From Meghimatium bilineatum (taxonomy: Eukaryota > Mollusca > Gastropoda > Stylommatophora > Philomycidae), in the NCBI GenBank assembly GCA_034231615.1, contig CM067316.1:65315853-65379852 (forward strand): a stretch of 64,000 nt of DNA, read 5' to 3'. A program made the translations under genes and the position numbers. The notes under the pieces are model-generated. The model was not told where the DNA came from. It ran no database searches and was given only the letters and a program-made list of their open reading frames with translations. Of the stretch, positions 51,716-63,392 are shown one piece after another. The first letter of the stretch is position 1, and each line of letters begins with the position of its first letter.

Positions 51716-52182
51716 CAATGACACAAACACATCTCAAAACACACAAACACATCTCAAAACACACAAACACATCTCAAAACACAAAAACACATCTCAAAAC
51801 ACACAAACACATCTCAAAACACACAAACACATCTCAAAACACACAAACACATCTCAAAACACACAAACACATCTAAAAACACACAAACACATCTCAAAAC
51901 ACACAAACACATCTCAAAACACACAAACACATCTAAAAACACACAAACACAACTAAACACATAAATACATTTAAAAAACACACAAACACAACTAAACACA
52001 TAAATACATTTAAAAAACACACAAACACAACTAAACACATAAATACATTAAAAAACACACAAACACAAATAAAACACATAAATACATTTAAAAAACACAC
52101 AAACACAAATAAAACACATAAATACATTTAAAAAACACACAAACACAAATAAAACACATAAATACATTTAAAAAACACACAC
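51716..52182. repeat. Two adjoining arrays: 20-bp (12 copies) and 38-39-bp (6 copies)
   Basis: Left array: ACACAAACACATCTCAAAAC. Right array: longer units with ACACAAACACAACTAAACAC then ATAAATACATTTAAAAA. The right unit looks like an extended derivative of the left one. A third short array (TCTAGACATTATGTTT) lies at 52215-52300. Confidence 0.92.
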
Positions 52183-52300
52183 ATCTCAAAAGCATCTATT
52201 ATGTCTTCTATTTGTTCTAGACATTATGTTTTCTCTAGATATTATGTTTAATCTAGACATTATGTTTTCTCTAGACATTATGTTTAATCTAGACATTATG

Positions 52301-52830
52301 CGTGCTCTGTTTTTGGAAACCGATTACAACATTTTGATACAATGTTTACAGGTTCTTGCTAAACTGATGAAAACGGTCTCATGATGTTATAACCAGTTTG
52401 ACAATCTTCCATCGGTGAACACGAAGGGCATCTAGAAAACCCATAGTACTTTTAAAGAATCTCGGGCGGTTGTTTTGGTATGTTTTAACTACGTGTTAGT
52501 GCAACGTAGTAAATTATGCTTTGTCTTCACAGATCCATGTCTCCACGGAGTCCGTGGCTGAGCCCAGAGAATATGCAACATGTATGATTTCTCTAAAAAA
52601 ATCATCAGAAAACGTCATTATAATATGGCACTATGTTCTGTTATATGGCGTCATATTCTATGATATGGCGTCATGTTCTATAATATGACATCATGTTCTA
52701 GCCTGATGTGCTAACTACGTGGTCCAACTGATGACCACAAACAAATCTTTGAGTTCACTAAAGTAATTGGTACCTTGACGTGATGTATGACAGAAAATTC
52801 TCACAACAGACATGCATCACATACGGTTCT
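52301..52830. other. Unannotated, with one short repeat
   Basis: 52622-52700 holds four ~20-bp units (ATATGGCGTCATGTTCTAT). No coding motif. Confidence 0.5.
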
Positions 52831-52832
52831 TT

Positions 52833-53158
52833 GAGGCCGTTAGTTCTGTGATCTGATAACTGACCGTTAGTTCTGTGATCTGATAGCTGACCGTTAGTTC
52901 TGTGATCTGATAGCTGACCGTTAGTTCTGTGATCTGATAACTGACCGTTAGTTCTGTGATCTGATAGCTGACCGTTAGTTCTATGATCTGATAGCTGACC
53001 GTTAGTTCTGTGATCTGATAGCTGACCGTTAGTTCTGTGATCCGATAGCTGACCGTTAGTTCTGTGATCTGATAGCTGACCGTTAGTTCTGTGATCTGAT
53101 AGCTGACCGTTAGTTCTGTAATCTGATAGCTGACCGTTAGTTCTGTGATCTGATACCC
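52833..53158. repeat. 27-bp minisatellite, 12 copies
   Basis: Units contain CCGTTAGTTCTGTGATCTGA then TAGCTGA, very homogeneous. Confidence 0.95.
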
Positions 53159-53274
53159 GCCATGATTCTACTAACAAAACAAAATAAAATATGAACACAA
53201 AACGCTTGAATAAATCAGAGACAAAGGGAAATGTCACAGAAGGGGGTCACGCACGATAAAAACAGATTTCTACC

Positions 53275-54040
53275 AACACCATGACAACATGCAGAACAGC
53301 AGAAGAATTAAATGTGTATGTTAACGGCACAAAACTAAAACAGACATCAGAATTTAAATATCTAGGACGCATTTGTACAGAAGACTTCATAATGGATAGA
53401 GAAATTGAGATGAGGTGATAAAAAGCAAACTCTGTAACACACCAACTGTCACCGCTGCTTAAAAACCCAGCGATCAACATGGCGACCTAACAACAGATAA
53501 TAAACACCATCTTTATTCCAACGTTATGTTACCAGTGCCAGACATGGTCCCTGATAAACACCATCTTTATTCCAACGTTATGTTACCAGTGCCAGACATG
53601 GTCCCTGACAAAAACACTGATGAGAAAGATTACAACATGTGAGATGAAATGTCTGAGAAAAGCTATAAACGTCACCAGAAGAGACAGAATGAGAAATGAA
53701 GACATCAGGAAGATATTAAAGATTGTACCACGCAAACAATATATAGATAGACAGCATATCAACTGGTTCGGGCACCTTATGCCAATGGAACCATCACAAC
53801 CAGCCATCCAGGCATACAACAGCAGAAAGAACGGCTACAAGGCAAGAGAAATACCAAGAATAACATAGGAAGATTCAATCAGAGAGATTGTCAAAATCCA
53901 CGACCTAACCATGGCAACCGCAACAAAGATGGCCAAAGACAGAACAGAAAACTTAAACTCCCCATGGCGCATGATAGCATGTGTGGAAAAGACAACAGAT
54001 AGAAGACTACAGGAAGTAGAAAAGTTGGTATAGTGTAATT
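53275..54040 (+). pseudogene. RTE-like LINE C-terminal half with 54-bp in-frame duplication
   Basis: Encodes NVYVNGTKLKQTSEFKYLGR, then IINTIFIPTLCYQCQTWSL in two tandem copies (53500-53553 and 53554-53607), TLMRKITTCEMKCLRKAINV and DIRKILKIVPRKQYIDRQHI. It continues with NWFGHLMPMEPSQPAIQAYN, a stop, then EIVKIHDLTMATATKMAKDR. RT catalytic block absent; a few stops. Same family as 4215-5700. Its 3' end is close to 54040. Confidence 0.8.
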
Positions 54041-54227
54041 AAGATGTAGGCTGTGTCCGCGAGAGGAAACCAGGAGAAAATGTGAGTTAAAAATATCGCA
54101 CCAGCGTTTATATAGGTCTGACTCACACGTGACTGCACCATCTATAAATAGAAACGTTAGAAAAGTGCTGAACTCTGCATCAGCCAGATAATGTTTTCTG
54201 GGATTTTTGTGCTTGTAATGACTGCCA

Positions 54228-54500
54228 GGCAGACAAATGTAGGGCATATTGTCAAACAGACAGATGTAGGGCAGACTGTCAAACAGTCAGATGTAGGGCA
54301 GACTGTCAAACAGTCAGATGTAGGGCAGACTGTCAAACAGACATATGTAGGGTAGACTGTCAAACAGACATATGTAGGGTAGACTGTCAAACAGACATAT
54401 GTAGGGTAGACTGTCAAACAGACATATGTAGGGTAGACTGTCAAACAGACATATGTAGGGCAGACTATCAAACAGACAAATGTAGGGTAGACTGTCAAAC
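54228..54500. repeat. 27-bp minisatellite, 10 copies
   Basis: Units GTAGGGCAGACTGTCAAACA plus GACATAT or GTCAGAT. Confidence 0.93.
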
Positions 54501-54502
54501 AC

Positions 54503-54885
54503 GTGTGGTTGGTTGACTGGCTTGCTTGATTTGTTGGTATGTTGGTTGGTTGATGTGCTTGGTTGGTTGTTGGTATATTTCTTGCTTTGTTAGTTAGCTG
54601 GTTGGTTGATTGGCTGTATTGCTTAGTTGGTTTGTTGGTATATTGCTTGACTGTTGGTTGGTTGGCTTGACTAGTTGGTTTTGTTTATTGTATGATTGGC
54701 TTGGTTGGTTAGTTGGATTTATTGATTTGTTGGCTTTGTTGATTGATTGGTTTGGTTGGTTAGTTGGATTTGTTGATTTGTTGGCTTTGTTGATTGATTG
54801 GTTTGGTTGGTTAGTTGGATATGTTGATTTGTTGGCTTTGTTGATTGATTGGTTTGGTTGTTTTGGTTGCTTGATTGACTTGGAC
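54503..54885. repeat. GGTT-rich repeats with a 51-bp array
   Basis: Degenerate TTGGTTGG sequence; 54700-54865 contains three 51-bp units (GATTGATTGGTTTGGTTGGT ...). Confidence 0.85.
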
Positions 54886-54990
54886 ATTCAGGAACTACGA
54901 ACAATATATCACTTATATCAAAGTGTTCAATTATTTATGCTAATGTTGGAGGTTCTCCAGAACTTTATGTCATTCTCATATGGAAATCTA

Positions 54991-55140
54991 CCTCACGAGG
55001 ATCTAACTGTGAAAATGTGAGTTGGACGGTTAAACCTCACGAGGATCTAACTGTGAAAAAATGAGTTGGACGGTTAAACCTCACGAGGATCTAACTGTGA
55101 AAAATGAGTTGGATGGTTGAACCTCACGAGGGTCAAATAA
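54991..55140. repeat. 44-bp tandem repeat, about 3.5 copies
   Basis: Units CCTCACGAGGATCTAACTGT then GAAAA..TGAGTTGGACGGTTAAA; spacing 44, 44 and 43. Confidence 0.92.
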
Positions 55141-55329
55141 CTGCGAAACAGTGATATGTGAGAACACGAACCGTACATGCAGCTCTGTGAGAACATGCAA
55201 CAACGGTTAACTGAGAAAATGATATCAAGGATCGAACAGAGTTGTCTTTCACCAACTATAGATAGATTAACTGCTGGACAACATGTTTAGGTCGGTACGT
55301 ATGCAGTGAATATCATCGTATTGTGGAAT

Positions 55330-55700
55330 ATCTGCAAACAAGAAAGTAGATCTTCTGTCTAAGGAGGAAGCTGCTGATGATCAACCAATAACGTGCCATC
55401 AAAAGACACAAGATGATCAAGACAAGTAGACTGTCAACTTCAACAGAAGATGACTACCGAATTATGAACAGAATAGAACAAGTTGTTATGTGCCTCAGAA
55501 TAGGACACAACCAACTCCGCCTCCACATGTATACACAGTTCAAGATTAGTATCAGGGCCATGTGTACAAAGCATGTTCTTCAGAAATGCCTGGAATATGA
55601 AATGCTGAGATAAATACACAGGTCCAGAGAAACAACAGTGGAAGAAAAACTCTGTACGACTTACAAAACACAGTCACATTTATAGAAGATACATCAATTT
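55330..55700 (+). pseudogene. I-like LINE C-terminal fragment, plus strand
   Basis: Encodes MIKTSRLSTSTEDDYRIMNR, then EQVVMCLRIGHNQLRLHMYT, QFKI and HVLQKCLEYEML. It aligns with the region after the RNase H of the element at 18981 (TKDDYHIMNRPEQVIILRLR...), including the His/Cys end. Truncated on both sides. Confidence 0.75.
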
Positions 55701-55914
55701 AAGATAGAACCAGGCTCTAGGCTAACTAAAGAAAAAAAAGTTATGGGCAACATTTGTGGGACTCCGGATCTGAATGTGTTTTTTTTCCTACGGTATAAAG
55801 TTTGTCGGAGATAAGGGTCCAGCGAATATAGAACTTTTAGAGTTGCCTAGTGGTCAGAACAAAATGGATTGTCCAGGCGTATTTGGCCTGCAGGTCTTAT
55901 CTTACCTACCGCTG

Positions 55915-56235
55915 AGATAGATGTACATGGCGTACATCACATGATGGTGAGATAGATGTACATGGCGTACATCACATGATGGTGAGATAGATGTACATGG
56001 CGTACATCACATGATGGTGAGATAGATGTACATCACATGATGGTGATGGTGAGATAGATGTACATGGCGTACATCACATGATGGTGAGATAGATGTACAT
56101 GGCGTACATCACATGATGGTGAGATAGATGTACATCACATGATGGTGATGGTGAGATAGATGTACATGGCGTACATCACATGATGGTGAGATAGATGTAC
56201 ATGGCGTACATCACATGATGGTGATGGTGACGATG
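55915..56235. repeat. 35-bp minisatellite with higher-order pattern, about 9 units
   Basis: Units contain GATAGATGTACATGGCGTAC then ATCACATGATGGTGA. Shorter units lacking the GGCGTAC part recur after every second or third full unit. The TGTACATGGCGTACA core is an imperfect palindrome. Confidence 0.92.
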
Positions 56236-56279
56236 ATGTTCATGCTGAAGATGATGAGGATAATGATGGTGTTTTATTA

Positions 56280-56452
56280 ATGGTTGGTTGGTTGATTGGT
56301 TGGTTGGTTGGTTGGTTGATTAATTGGTTGGTTGGTTGGTTGGTTGATTGGTTGGTTGGTTGGTTGGTTGGTTGATTGATTAGTTGGTTGGTTGGCTGAT
56401 TGGTTGGTTGGTTGGTTGGTTGGTTGGTTGGTTGGTTGGTTGGTTGGTTGCA
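56280..56452. repeat. (GGTT)n microsatellite
   Basis: About 40 units with GATT interruptions. Confidence 0.95.
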
Positions 56453-57062
56453 GATCCAGCAGTCCATGGGCTCATGCCCTTTGACCTAATGCCATTAAAT
56501 GGCATTGTATTGCTGAGAAGTCTGTGGATTTTCGGCCCACCCCGGGCCAGAGCCAGATAATAACTATCACACCACCAGGAAGGTAGGTTTCAACCTATGC
56601 ACTGCTCCTAGCCACTGTAGCCAAGATAGCGTTCACTGTGCTCATTCCCCGCCACCAATTGACTACTGGTTATGCCGAACTTCTCTATTGCTCCAGGCAT
56701 GCAACCAAATGTTCAAGTCAAAAGGATTGTCACGTCCTGAGTCACTGGGCCTCTATGATGGGCCTCAGCCATAGGAAAAACAGTGATGTCAGTTTCCTCC
56801 TCCTCAGTGCTGCACAGTACATCTCTTGCTCCCTCCCAACCACAGAGGGTGCATACATATATATTCAGGTAAACATGACACACATTTCAACAACACAACA
56901 AAATCATAACTGTATAGATGACGTGCCATGAAGCTTCTACAAGAAGATAACCTCAATATAACGGCATGTCATCTAAGGTTTCATGTTAAATGGGCCGTTT
57001 GTTTAGTGGGCCACTGGTGAGACCCACATACGCAACCACATGCGTGTGACTTATTAATAGAT
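56453..57062. other. Unannotated sequence
   Basis: Includes CCTTTGACCTAATGCCATTA and a palindromic AATGCCATTAAATGGCATT near 56489. Possibly an old transposon, but no family recognised. Confidence 0.4.
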
Positions 57063-57330
57063 GATATAACAACTGAAAGATAGAACAACTGAAAGATAGA
57101 ACAACTGAAAGATAGAACTGAAAGATAGAACAACTGAAAGATAGAACAACTGAAATATAGAACAACTGAAAGATAGAACAACTGAAAGATAGAACAACTG
57201 AAAGATAGAACAACTGAAAGATAGAACAACCAAAAGATATAACAACTGAAAGATAGAACAACTAAAAGATAGAACTAAAAGATAGACCAACTGAAAGATA
57301 GAACAACTGAAAGATAGACCAACTACATGA
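57063..57330. repeat. 16-bp minisatellite, about 17 copies
   Basis: GATAGAACAACTGAAA; some units lack AAC (13 bp). Confidence 0.95.
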
Positions 57331-57554
57331 AAGATATTATCAATTGATTTGAAAAGATTATAAATAGAAATATATAAATATCTCAATTTTGCTTTGATCA
57401 TTTTTTCTTTTTATCAAACCTTACAATGTACCCGTACACCTGGAGACACTTGCCGCTAATCAAATACCTACGCAACCGTTCTTCAACCTGTGTCTGGACT
57501 TACCTGGCACAAGTCGCCTTAAGGACACTTGGAATCCGGATACGCTCTGGGGAT

Positions 57555-57900
57555 GATCAAATTGTAACCGTCCCTTGAATACTCCTACACACTCACGACA
57601 TCTACACACACCCATTAACTCACGAATCCACACACACACACACACACATTAACTAACGCACACACGCATTAACCCACACACTCACGAATCCTCACACCCA
57701 TTAACTTACACACACACGGATCCACACATCCATAAATCCCCTCACGCACGAATTCACACACCCATAAATCCACACACACACACGAATCCACACACCCATA
57801 AATAAACACACATACGAATACACACACCCATTATTCCCCACACATACGAATCCATATACGCATGTTTCTCACTCTCACATATCCACACCCGCTATCCCAA
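57555..57900. repeat. Degenerate CA-rich repeats
   Basis: CACACACCCATTAAC, CACGAATCCACACA and similar phrases in irregular order. Confidence 0.8.
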
Positions 57901-58090
57901 ACTTTCTAAATCTCACACAATTGAACATGTGTTCTAGAATTGTGTGTGTGTTTCTTCCTGTAATCACAAATCACACGTTTTAGTTCTCTTTCTTGATTTC
58001 TTTCATTCCTAGATTGTCTATCCTTGTGTTGAAAGTAAAGTTCGTGAGAACAAAACATAGAAATAGTATAAACATATTAATACATACGCT

Positions 58091-58405
58091 GTTGTCAGTT
58101 GTTGAACAAGTGTTTGTAGGTCTGTTACCTACGATGTTGTCAGTTGTTGAACAAGTGTTTGTAGGTCTGTTACCTGCGATGTTGTCAGTTGTTGAACAAG
58201 TGTTTGTAGGTCTGTTACCTGCGGTGTTGTCAGTTGTTGAACAAGTGTTTGTAGGTCTGTTACCTACGATGTTGTCAGTTGTTGAACAAGTGTTTGTAGG
58301 TCTGTTACCTACGATGTTGTCAGTTGTTGAACAAGTGTTTGTAGGTCTGTTACCTACGATGTTGTCAGTTGTTGAACAAGTGTTTGTAGGTCTGTTACCT
58401 ACGAT
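58091..58405. repeat. 45-bp minisatellite, 7 copies
   Basis: Units GTTGTCAGTTGTTGAACAAG then TGTTTGTAGGTCTGTTACCT and ACGAT/GCGAT; only A/G differences. Confidence 0.96.
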
Positions 58406-58659
58406 GATGTTGAAAAGATGAGGGTGGGGTTAAATTGGGGTTTAAAATGTGGAATGGGGGAGGCGTGAGATATGCAGATTGTGCAAGGAGGGCAAGTCAG
58501 CTGCTTCAAAGAAAGTTTCTAGTATGTTTCTTTCCTTCTGTAAAATCTCCCATCAAATTTGGCGTCAAAACAGAAGAGCGCGTCATCTGTGCGATATTTG
58601 CGCCTGAAGTCTGACTGATTATTATCTAGACAGTTTACTAAACTAATTATTTCAGCAAC

Positions 58660-59185
58660 CGGTATTCTATGTTAACCATTTTCTCAACCAGCTTTCCCAT
58701 GTTAACCATCCTCTGAACTATCTTCCACATGTTAACCATTTTCTCAACCAGCTTCCCCATGTTAACCATTCTCTCAACCAGCTTTCCCATGTTAACCATC
58801 CTCTGAACTATCTTCCACATGTTAACCATTCTTTCAACCAGCTTACCTTTGTTAACCATTCTCTCAACCACATTCCCCATGTTAACTATTTTCTCAACCA
58901 GCTTCCCCATGTTAACCATTCTCTCAACCAGCTTCCCTATGTTAACCAATCTCTCAACCACCTCCCCCATGTTAACCATTCTCTCAACCACCTTTCCCAT
59001 GTTAACTATTTTCTCAACCAGCTTCCCTATATTAACCATTCTCTGAACCAGCTTCCTCATATTAACCATTCTCTCAACCAGCTTCCCTATGTTAACCATT
59101 CTCTCAACCAGCTTCTCTATGTTAACCATTCTCTCGTCCAGCTTCCCTTTGTTAACCATTCTCTCAACCAGCTTCTCTTTGCATG
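58660..59185. repeat. 30-bp minisatellite, about 17 copies
   Basis: ATGTTAACCATTCTCTCAAC then CAGCTTCCCC. The minus strand reads as ERMVN.GKLV in an open 190-codon frame; this is a repeat artefact. Confidence 0.95.
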
Positions 59186-59254
59186 AGGTGAAGGATATGG
59201 ACATGTAGCTCTTTTTCATGTGGTATTGCAGCTTTGTGTTTGGCCGGTTTCAGT

Positions 59255-59706
59255 GTTGTCATGTTCAGTTCTTGTTTCAGTGTTGCCATGTTCAGTTCTT
59301 GTTTCAGTGTTGCTATGTTCAGTTCTTGTTTCAGTGTTGCCATGTTTAGTTCTTGTTTCAGTGTTGCCATGTTCAGTTCTTGTTTCAGTGTTGCCATGTT
59401 CAGTTCTTGTTTAGTGTTGTCATGTTCAGTTCTTGTTTCAGTGTTGCCATGTTCAGTTCTTGTTTAGTGTTGTCATGTTCAGTTCTTGTTTCAGTGTTGC
59501 CATGTTCAGTTCTTGTTTCAGTGTTGCCATGTTGAGTTCTTGTTTCAGTGTTGTCATGTTCAGTTCTTGTTTCAGTGTTGCCATGTTCAGTTCTTGTTTC
59601 AGTGTTGCCATGTTCAGTTCTTGTTTCAGTGTTGCCATGTTCAGTTCTTGTTTCAGTGTTGTCATGTTCAGTTCTTGTTTCAGTGTTGCCATGTTCAGTT
59701 CTTGTT
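59255..59706. repeat. 27-bp minisatellite, about 17 copies
   Basis: GTTGCCATGTTCAGTTCTTG then TTTCAGT; two copies have lost 3 bases (TTTAGTGTTGTC). Directly adjoins the previous array. Confidence 0.95.
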
Positions 59707-59862
59707 GACACTGGCAATTCATCTGCATGTTCTGCAACCTCAAGCGCCTCAGTTGAAGATATATTTTTTTATTTAATACAGATACACCAACGTGTTTCTC
59801 ACATGACAGATGATGTCAGGTGAGTATGGATTAAATGGAACAATCATTGTTTCAGACCGAGG

Positions 59863-60660
59863 TCGGGGCGCTGGCGTGACGTTCTGGATATACTGAGTTC
59901 GGGGCGCTGGCGTGACGTTCTGAAGATACTGAGTTTGGGGCGCTGGCGTGACGTTCTGAAGATACTGAGTTTGGGGCGCTGGCGTGACGTTCTGAAGATA
60001 CTGAGTTCGGGGCGCTGGCGTGACGTTCTGAAGATAACTGAGTTCGGGGCGCTGGCGTGACGTTCTGACGATACTGAGTTCGGCGCGCTGGCGTGACGTT
60101 CTGAAGATACTGAGTTCGGGGCGCTGGCGTGACGTTCTGAAGATACTGAGTTCGGGGCGCTGGCGTGACGTTCTGAAGATACTGAGTTCGGGGCGCTGGC
60201 GTGACGTTCTGAAGATAACTGAGTTCGGGGCGCTGGCGTGACGCTATGGAGATACTGAGTTCGGGGTGCTGGCGTGACGTTCTGAATATACTGAGTTCGG
60301 CGCGCTGGCGTGACGCTCTGAAGATACTGAGTTCGGGGCGCTGGCGTGACGTTCTGAAGATACTGAGTTCGGAGCGCTGGCGTGACGTTCTGGAGATACT
60401 GAGTTCTGGGCGCTGGCGTGACGTTCTGAAGATACTGAGTTCGGGGCGCTGGTGTGACGTTCTGAAGATACTGAGTTCGGGGCGCTGGCGTGACGTTCTG
60501 GAGATACTGAGTTCGGGGCGCTGGTGTGACGTTCTGAAGATACTGAGTTCGGGACGCTGGCGTGACGTTCTGAAGATACTGTGTTCTGGGTGCTGGCGTG
60601 ACGTTCTGAAGATATTGAGTTCGGGGCGCTGGCGTGACGTTCTGAAGATACTGAGTTGGA
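59863..60660. repeat. 36-bp GC-rich minisatellite, about 22 copies
   Basis: GTTCGGGGCGCTGGCGTGAC then GTTCTGAAGATACTGA. Two copies carry one extra A (60035, 60215), about five units (180 bp) apart, which hints at a higher-order duplication. GC content and CpG are far above the surroundings. Confidence 0.96.
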
Positions 60661-61800
60661 ATGATTACTGAGACGATTCAAAACAAGTTCGAACATATTC
60701 TGTACAGGAAGTAGGCCGAGTGCCTAGTTGTAGTGGAGATGAACGATAATCTGGAGGTACAGTGTGCAATCTACGCACGTTAATATGGTATTTGACAGTT
60801 GTAGATTCACAGTGAGAGTAAGCTGTAAGCCGTACACAATATTTCATAAATAGCTTACAAATGTGTATATGCACCCCGGGGGCTCATCATAAAGAGAAGT
60901 TTGTGTACTTGCGATATCTGTCAGATTGATTGTGGTATTGTTTATCTGTCAGATTTCGTGTCGTGTTATTAGTCTGTTATTATTTTATTAAGATAAAATA
61001 TAGAATATTAAAGATAAAGTAGAAACTATTAAAGATAAAAGATAAACTATTAAAGATAAAAGATAAACTATTAAAGATAAAATAGAAAATATTAAAGCGA
61101 AAAAATCAAGAAATTGTAAATAATGAACGATGTTCATTCTGAGTGCGCTTTCAACCAACATAAACACCAGTAGCTAAATGTTGTTGTTTGCGTGGGGGAG
61201 TGGAGGCTCTGACAGTCACAACTAGTTCTGCCTCTACCACGTGGTCTAGAACTTGTTACATGAGTCAGTCTGTGAGTCAACGTAATGTACATGATACTCA
61301 CTCGAGTTTGCTGACAACTTAAGTTGAGTGCTGTACATATGCCAGGTCAACATGTACCGGTACAGCTTGTATATCTACCCATACAATGTCCCAGAGGACC
61401 TCTAGATTATGAGAAACATCAAATACTTCATAGAACCGCCACATCTCCGTTGACAGAACCCCGCATATAGTTCACAAATTTCGACAAGATTCGTTCAGTT
61501 TTCACACGGCGCATATTTCAGTAATTTAGTGCTGGAACATAGGCCTTCTTTTATCCGCCAACATTCTCAAAGGTTACGACGGAAACATGCCATTAGACCA
61601 CCAGTTACTCCGGACGTCAGTGAGTAAGCCGCCGTGTAGCAGAGTGCTGGTAGTTCTCATAGATTACACTCTATTGAGTTTCTCTTTCTTCTACGATTGT
61701 TGTGTTTCTTAATTCATTCAGTTGACTTCTGTTCTCTGTTCCGTTTCTACTCATTTCTTTGTTTTACTATAGCTCAGTTTTATTTCGCTCTCTGTATGTT
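60661..61800. other. Unannotated spacer between arrays
   Basis: 61000-61105 has degenerate TTAAAGATAAAA repeats. The rest (61110-61800) shows no repeat or coding motif and is one of the few unique-looking stretches in the right third. Confidence 0.5.
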
Positions 61801-61809
61801 CTCTATGTT

Positions 61810-62997
61810 CTAACACCGATCTAATGTTCATGTTACCCAATCTTACCCCGATCTAATGTTAATGTTACCCAATCTTACCCCGATCTAATGTTAATGTTAC
61901 CCGATCTAATGTTAATGTTACCCAATCTAACACCGATCTAATGTTAATGTTACCCGATCTAATGTTAATGTTATCCAATCTAACACCGATCTAATGTTAA
62001 TGTTATCCATTCTAACACCGATCTAATGTTAATGTTATCCAATCTAACCCCGATCTAATGTTAATGTTACCCAATCTTACCCCGATCTAATGTTAATATT
62101 ACCCAATCTAACACCGATCTAATGTTAATGTTACCCAATCTAACCCCGATCTAATGTTAATGTTACCCAATGTTACCGCGATCTAATGTTAATGTTACCC
62201 AAATTAACACCGATCTAATGTTAATGTTACCCAATCTAACACCGATCTAATGTTAATGTTACCCAATCTTACCCCGATCTAATGTTAATGTTACCCGATC
62301 TAATGTTAATGTTACCCAATCTAACACCGATCTAATGTTAATGTTACCCGATCTAATGTTAATGTTATCCAATCTAACACCGATCTAATGTTAATGTTAT
62401 CCATTCTAACACCGATCTAATGTTAATGTTATCCAATCTAACCCCGATCTAATGTTAATGTTACCCAATCTTACCCCGATCTAATGTTAATATTACCCAA
62501 TCTAACACCGATCTAATGTTAATGTTACCCAATCTAACCCCGATCTAATGTTAATGTTACCCAATGTTACCGCGATCTAATGTTAATGTTACCCAAATTA
62601 ACACCGATCTAATGTTAATGTTACCCAATCTAACACCGATCTAATGTTAATGTTACCCAATCTAACACCGATCTAATGTTAATGTTACCCAATCTAACAC
62701 CGATCTAATGTTAATGTTACCCAATCTAACACCGATCTAATGTTAATGTTATCCAATCTAACCCCGATCTAATGTTAATATTACCCAATCTAACACTGAT
62801 CTAATGTTAATATTACCCAATCTAACACCGATCTAATGTTAATATTACCCAATCTAACACCGATCTAATGTTAATATTACCCAATCTAACCCCGATCTAA
62901 TGTTAATGTTACCCAATCTAACACTGATCTAATGTTAATGTTATCCAATCTAACACCGATCTAATGTTAATGTTATCCAATCTTACCCCGATCTCCC
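61810..62997. repeat. ~32-bp satellite-like array with 394-bp higher-order repeat
   Basis: About 37 units of GATCTAATGTTAATGTTACC plus CAATCTAACACC. A run of variant units (including the rare TGTTACCGCG at 62171 and 62565) recurs in the same order 394 bp apart, so a block of about 12-13 units was duplicated. Confidence 0.95.
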
Positions 62998-63004
62998 ATA
63001 TATG

Positions 63005-63240
63005 ACTGATGTATCGTCCATCACAAGTCGTGGTGATCATTCGTTATATCCAATTTTGAAATTCAGTTAGAGTTACGTCCTTGACTATGTGTTCGTACAT
63101 CGCTAATAAGACATATTCTGGCCGCAAATGTCGTTGCACAGTTCGGGCATGGAATGACGACTGTAGATGGAACTTGGTCTATCCGTGACTTTCTAGCTGC
63201 TCCCCGCTGTTGATATGCTGCATTTCTACTCTTTTCACAA
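63005..63240 (-). pseudogene. 3' end of a C2H2-tailed LINE
   Basis: The minus strand encodes AARKSRIDQVPSTVVIPCPN, then CATTFAARICLISDVRTHSQ. The finger pattern is CPNC-F-L-D/H-H, with the first His lost. The 3' UTR is near-identical to that at 25140-25200. An 11-12-bp repeat (GTGTAGTGCACC) lies at 63264-63322 where upstream LINE coding sequence would be. Confidence 0.72.
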
Positions 63241-63392
63241 GATAATGCGCCTTTTGTTACTGTAGTGCACCGTGTAGTGCACCGTGTAGTGTGCCGTGTA
63301 GTGCACCGTGTAGTGTGCCATGTAATGCGCCGTTCAGTTTTATTTTCTATATGATAACCACAACCAAGAATGTACTTTTTAGACTGCAGCAA

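Noticed and set aside
53620..53868. Host gene encoding an 82-residue basic protein
   Set aside because: It is the C-terminal part of an RTE-like ORF2 (CEMKCL, WFGHLM), seen also at 5426-5700.
59863..60660. Possible CRISPR array (36-bp regular repeats)
   Set aside because: Units are head-to-tail with no unique spacers, and the context is animal DNA.
58647..60696. Frames of 140-190 codons in the 30-, 27- and 36-bp arrays
   Set aside because: Units divisible by three keep frames open on both strands; no gene structure.
61810..62997. Telomeric repeat (CTAACCC-like phrases)
   Set aside because: The unit is about 32 bp; CTAACCCC is only part of some units, and no TTAGGG/CCCTAA run exists.
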